From an uncultured Campylobacter sp. (GTDB lineage: Bacteria > Campylobacterota > Campylobacteria > Campylobacterales > Campylobacteraceae): DNA of 12,259 nt. Each line of letters starts with the position of its first letter. Positions within the stretch are counted from its first letter, which is position 1. The DNA lies in NCBI RefSeq assembly GCF_905371695.1, contig NZ_CAJPMA010000049.1, forward strand, positions 1-12,259, given 5' to 3'. Below the pieces are notes generated by a model. That model was given only the letters and a program-made list of their open reading frames with translations, did no database searches and had not been told where the DNA came from. This document shows positions 11,073 to 12,259 of the stretch, piece by piece. A program made the position numbers and the translations under genes.

Positions 11073-11504
11073 TTAACGCTTTCTAAACTCCCACGGCGGG
11101 ACGGGCTCTTCGTCTCGCCAAAGCCCAAGCTTTTGGTATTTTGCTTCACTTTCTTGCGGTGCATATTTTTTTGAAAATTTCCGATACGCCCACGCATAGC
11201 CGTTTTCTACCATCTGGGCGTTGATGTCTTTACCATTGAGATAGATCGTGCCGATCGTGCGTCTATACCTATCCTTGCCTTTTTCTTCGACTTCTACGAC
11301 TTTGCCGGCTATCAAATTTGCCAAAAACTGCCTTGACTTTTTGCCGTACGGCTGTTTAAGCTCGGGCGCGTCGATGCCGAAAAGTCTGACCTTGATTTGT
11401 TGTCTGTCCTGCAATACCGTGATCGTGTCGCCGTCGTGAATAGAGATTACTTTACCGTTAAAGGCAAAGAGTAATAGCGGGGATAAAAGAATTAAAAAGC
11501 GCAT
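11073..11504 (-). CDS. Secreted thermonuclease (SNase family)
   Basis: A 143-residue Staphylococcal-nuclease-type enzyme, a calcium-dependent endonuclease of DNA and RNA. Residues 1-15 are a signal peptide. The OB-fold core shows HDGDTITV (D26), VRLFGIDAPE (R40, D45, E48) and KDRYRRTIG (R81/R82), corresponding to the catalytic Arg-Glu-Arg set. GLWRDEEPVPPWEFRK at the end is typical of the family. The ATG at 11504 has no ribosome binding site and stands 3 nt after the stop of the phosphoribosyltransferase gene (TAATTAATG), so translation probably depends on coupling. The 3' end meets the plus-strand Excalibur gene with no room for a terminator. Known C. jejuni integrated elements carry DNases that reduce natural transformation; a similar role is plausible here. 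Confidence 0.92.
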   Translation of the reverse strand: MRFLILLSPLLLFAFNGKVISIHDGDTITVLQDRQQIKVRLFGIDAPELKQPYGKKSRQFLANLIAGKVVEVEEKGKDRYRRTIGTIYLNGKDINAQMVENGYAWAYRKFSKKYAPQESEAKYQKLGLWRDEEPVPPWEFRKR

Positions 11505-11507
11505 TAA

Positions 11508-12158
11508 TTAAAAAGGGGTGGCGTCGCCATCGTCATAATCATCTATGGCCGGCACAACAGGCTCAATATAAATTGTCTTGCCTAGGAAAAAGCCTATAAC
11601 ATTCGCATCTGGGTATTTTGCTAAGATGGCTGCTTTTGCCGCTTTAAAGTGCCCGCCGCTAGTTAAAACGTCATCTATTAATATAATATTATTTTTTGGA
11701 GAACTTGATGGCGGGGTTAATATTATATTTTGCAGCAAGGCATCAGGACTTCTTTCGCCGCCTCTGTGCGCGGCTGGATATTCCTCTTTAACATCTAAAC
11801 AAAGCTGAATATCGTAATTTGCCGATATTTTGCCAAGCATTAGCGCTACTTGGTCTAGTCTATCATCAAAATTTTGTGATCCTCTAGGCTTTGATGTCGG
11901 CATAGGAATAATAGTGCAGACTCGTCCGCCTAGTGCACCGTGTAACATATCGGCAAACTGTTTTACTGCTGACATTTTATATGCCCACGAGTTGGTATTC
12001 TTATACCTTATATCTTTTTTGAAGTTGAATATTAAGTCGTTATCTTTGGATGCGGAATAACCCCCGCCGGATAGATAATCTAAAAAATAATAACATATAT
12101 CGTCTTGCGTGATATAAGTTGTTTTTCTGTCGGGCACTAGCTTCATAGGCTTACACAT
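11508..12158 (-). CDS. ComF-like phosphoribosyltransferase with SSB-like tail
   Basis: A 216-residue protein with a type I phosphoribosyltransferase fold. The PRPP-binding loop is IILIDDVLTSGG (158-169, acidic pair D162-D163), and the upstream IIPMPTSKPRG (83-93) and AAHRGGERSPDAL segments resemble those of ComF-type proteins. Residues 1-75 form a family-specific N-terminal region, and the Cys of zinc-ribbon ComF proteins are absent. The C-terminus is acidic and ends DDYDDGDATPF, close to the SSB tip (compare DDDDKTIPF in the ssb gene of this window). The gene begins 1 nt after the stop of an upstream ORF and ends 3 nt before the thermonuclease, forming one operon. ComF proteins take part in DNA uptake; here a role on single-stranded DNA is inferred. 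The enzymatic substrate is unknown. Confidence 0.8.
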   Translation of the reverse strand: MCKPMKLVPDRKTTYITQDDICYYFLDYLSGGGYSASKDNDLIFNFKKDIRYKNTNSWAYKMSAVKQFADMLHGALGGRVCTIIPMPTSKPRGSQNFDDRLDQVALMLGKISANYDIQLCLDVKEEYPAAHRGGERSPDALLQNIILTPPSSSPKNNIILIDDVLTSGGHFKAAKAAILAKYPDANVIGFFLGKTIYIEPVVPAIDDYDDGDATPF

Positions 12159-12159
12159 T

Positions 12160-12259
12160 CTAAAAATACCTTAAAATATCGTCAATCGTATTAACCCTGA
12201 TTGCCCCGCGCTCCTCGTAACTACGCGGCCATTTTAGCCCGCTTTCAAAGCAAGATTTT
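12160..12259 (-). CDS. C-terminal end of an unidentified gene (partial)
   Basis: The last 32 residues of an ORF that runs off the right edge, ending at TAG 1 nt before the phosphoribosyltransferase ATG. The end RGAIRVNTIDDILRYF has the GA-x-x-V-x-x-x-x-DIL pattern seen near the end of the Rossmann-like core of DprA proteins, which load RecA onto incoming single strands, and DprA with ComF would make a competence-like pair. The fragment is too short for a firm assignment. Tight spacing shows it belongs to the same operon. Confidence 0.5.
   Translation of the reverse strand, partial: KSCFESGLKWPRSYEERGAIRVNTIDDILRYF

Noticed and set aside
1..12259. CRISPR array, insertion sequence or attachment site.
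   Set aside because: No regularly spaced repeats, transposase, integrase or long terminal repeats are visible; all repeats seen are short and promoter-associated.

Overview
The window looks like the early, regulatory and recombination part of a prophage or related integrated element in a host-associated epsilonproteobacterium, most likely a Campylobacter with coding DNA less AT-rich than C. jejuni (C. concisus, C. curvus, C. showae or C. rectus type). The evidence for this is indirect: AT-rich gene starts with AAGGA-type ribosome binding sites, many TTTAAATTT-like spacers, strong TATAAT-like -10 boxes, and phage gene content. There is no integrase, terminase, portal, capsid or tail gene, no rRNA or tRNA, and no CRISPR array. 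Almost everything is on the minus strand; the two plus-strand genes are a small ribbon-helix-helix (RHH) protein and a secreted Excalibur-domain protein.

Layout in minus-strand transcription order, from right to left. (1) 12259-11073: the end of an unidentified gene, a ComF-like phosphoribosyltransferase whose C-terminus resembles the acidic tip of SSB, and a secreted thermonuclease. The plus-strand Excalibur gene converges on the thermonuclease with a 1-bp gap. (2) 10861-10497: a gene-free stretch that can fold into several hairpins on the minus strand and ends in a terminator-like stem and T-run. (3) 10496-8505: a run of small and unknown genes, including two very small ORFs, a 282-aa and a 134-aa protein of unknown function, and a shortened XRE-type HTH ORF. 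(4) 8533-7281: a DinD-like protein with an N-terminal clamp-binding motif, coupled to an HTH protein, with a clear terminator. (5) 7198-5032: a strong promoter with palindromes, a P22-type antirepressor, two small ORFs, a RecE-like exonuclease and an RHH protein. (6) 4839-5063 (+): a second RHH gene, paralogous to the first and overlapping it tail to tail. (7) 4768-2047: a second strong promoter, a Rha-KilAC antirepressor, RecT, a small basic protein and SSB. (8) 1925-48: an acidic unknown protein, an N6-adenine DNA methyltransferase, and a two-domain protein ending in an HTH.

How the parts fit: the RecE-like exonuclease, RecT annealing protein and SSB form a Red/RecET recombination module, but it is interrupted by regulators. 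Two nearly consensus promoters (TTGACA/T, 17 bp, TATTAT) drive the two halves, and each is surrounded by repeat half-sites. Several regulators share modules: three ORFs share one HTH segment, two antirepressors share a 25-residue motif, and two RHH proteins are paralogues. The most unusual points are the SSB-tail phosphoribosyltransferase coupled to a secreted nuclease, the DinD clamp motif read in one frame while another frame of the same bases gives an SSB-like tail, the RHH pair with its repeat-rich control region, and the structured gene-free segment.
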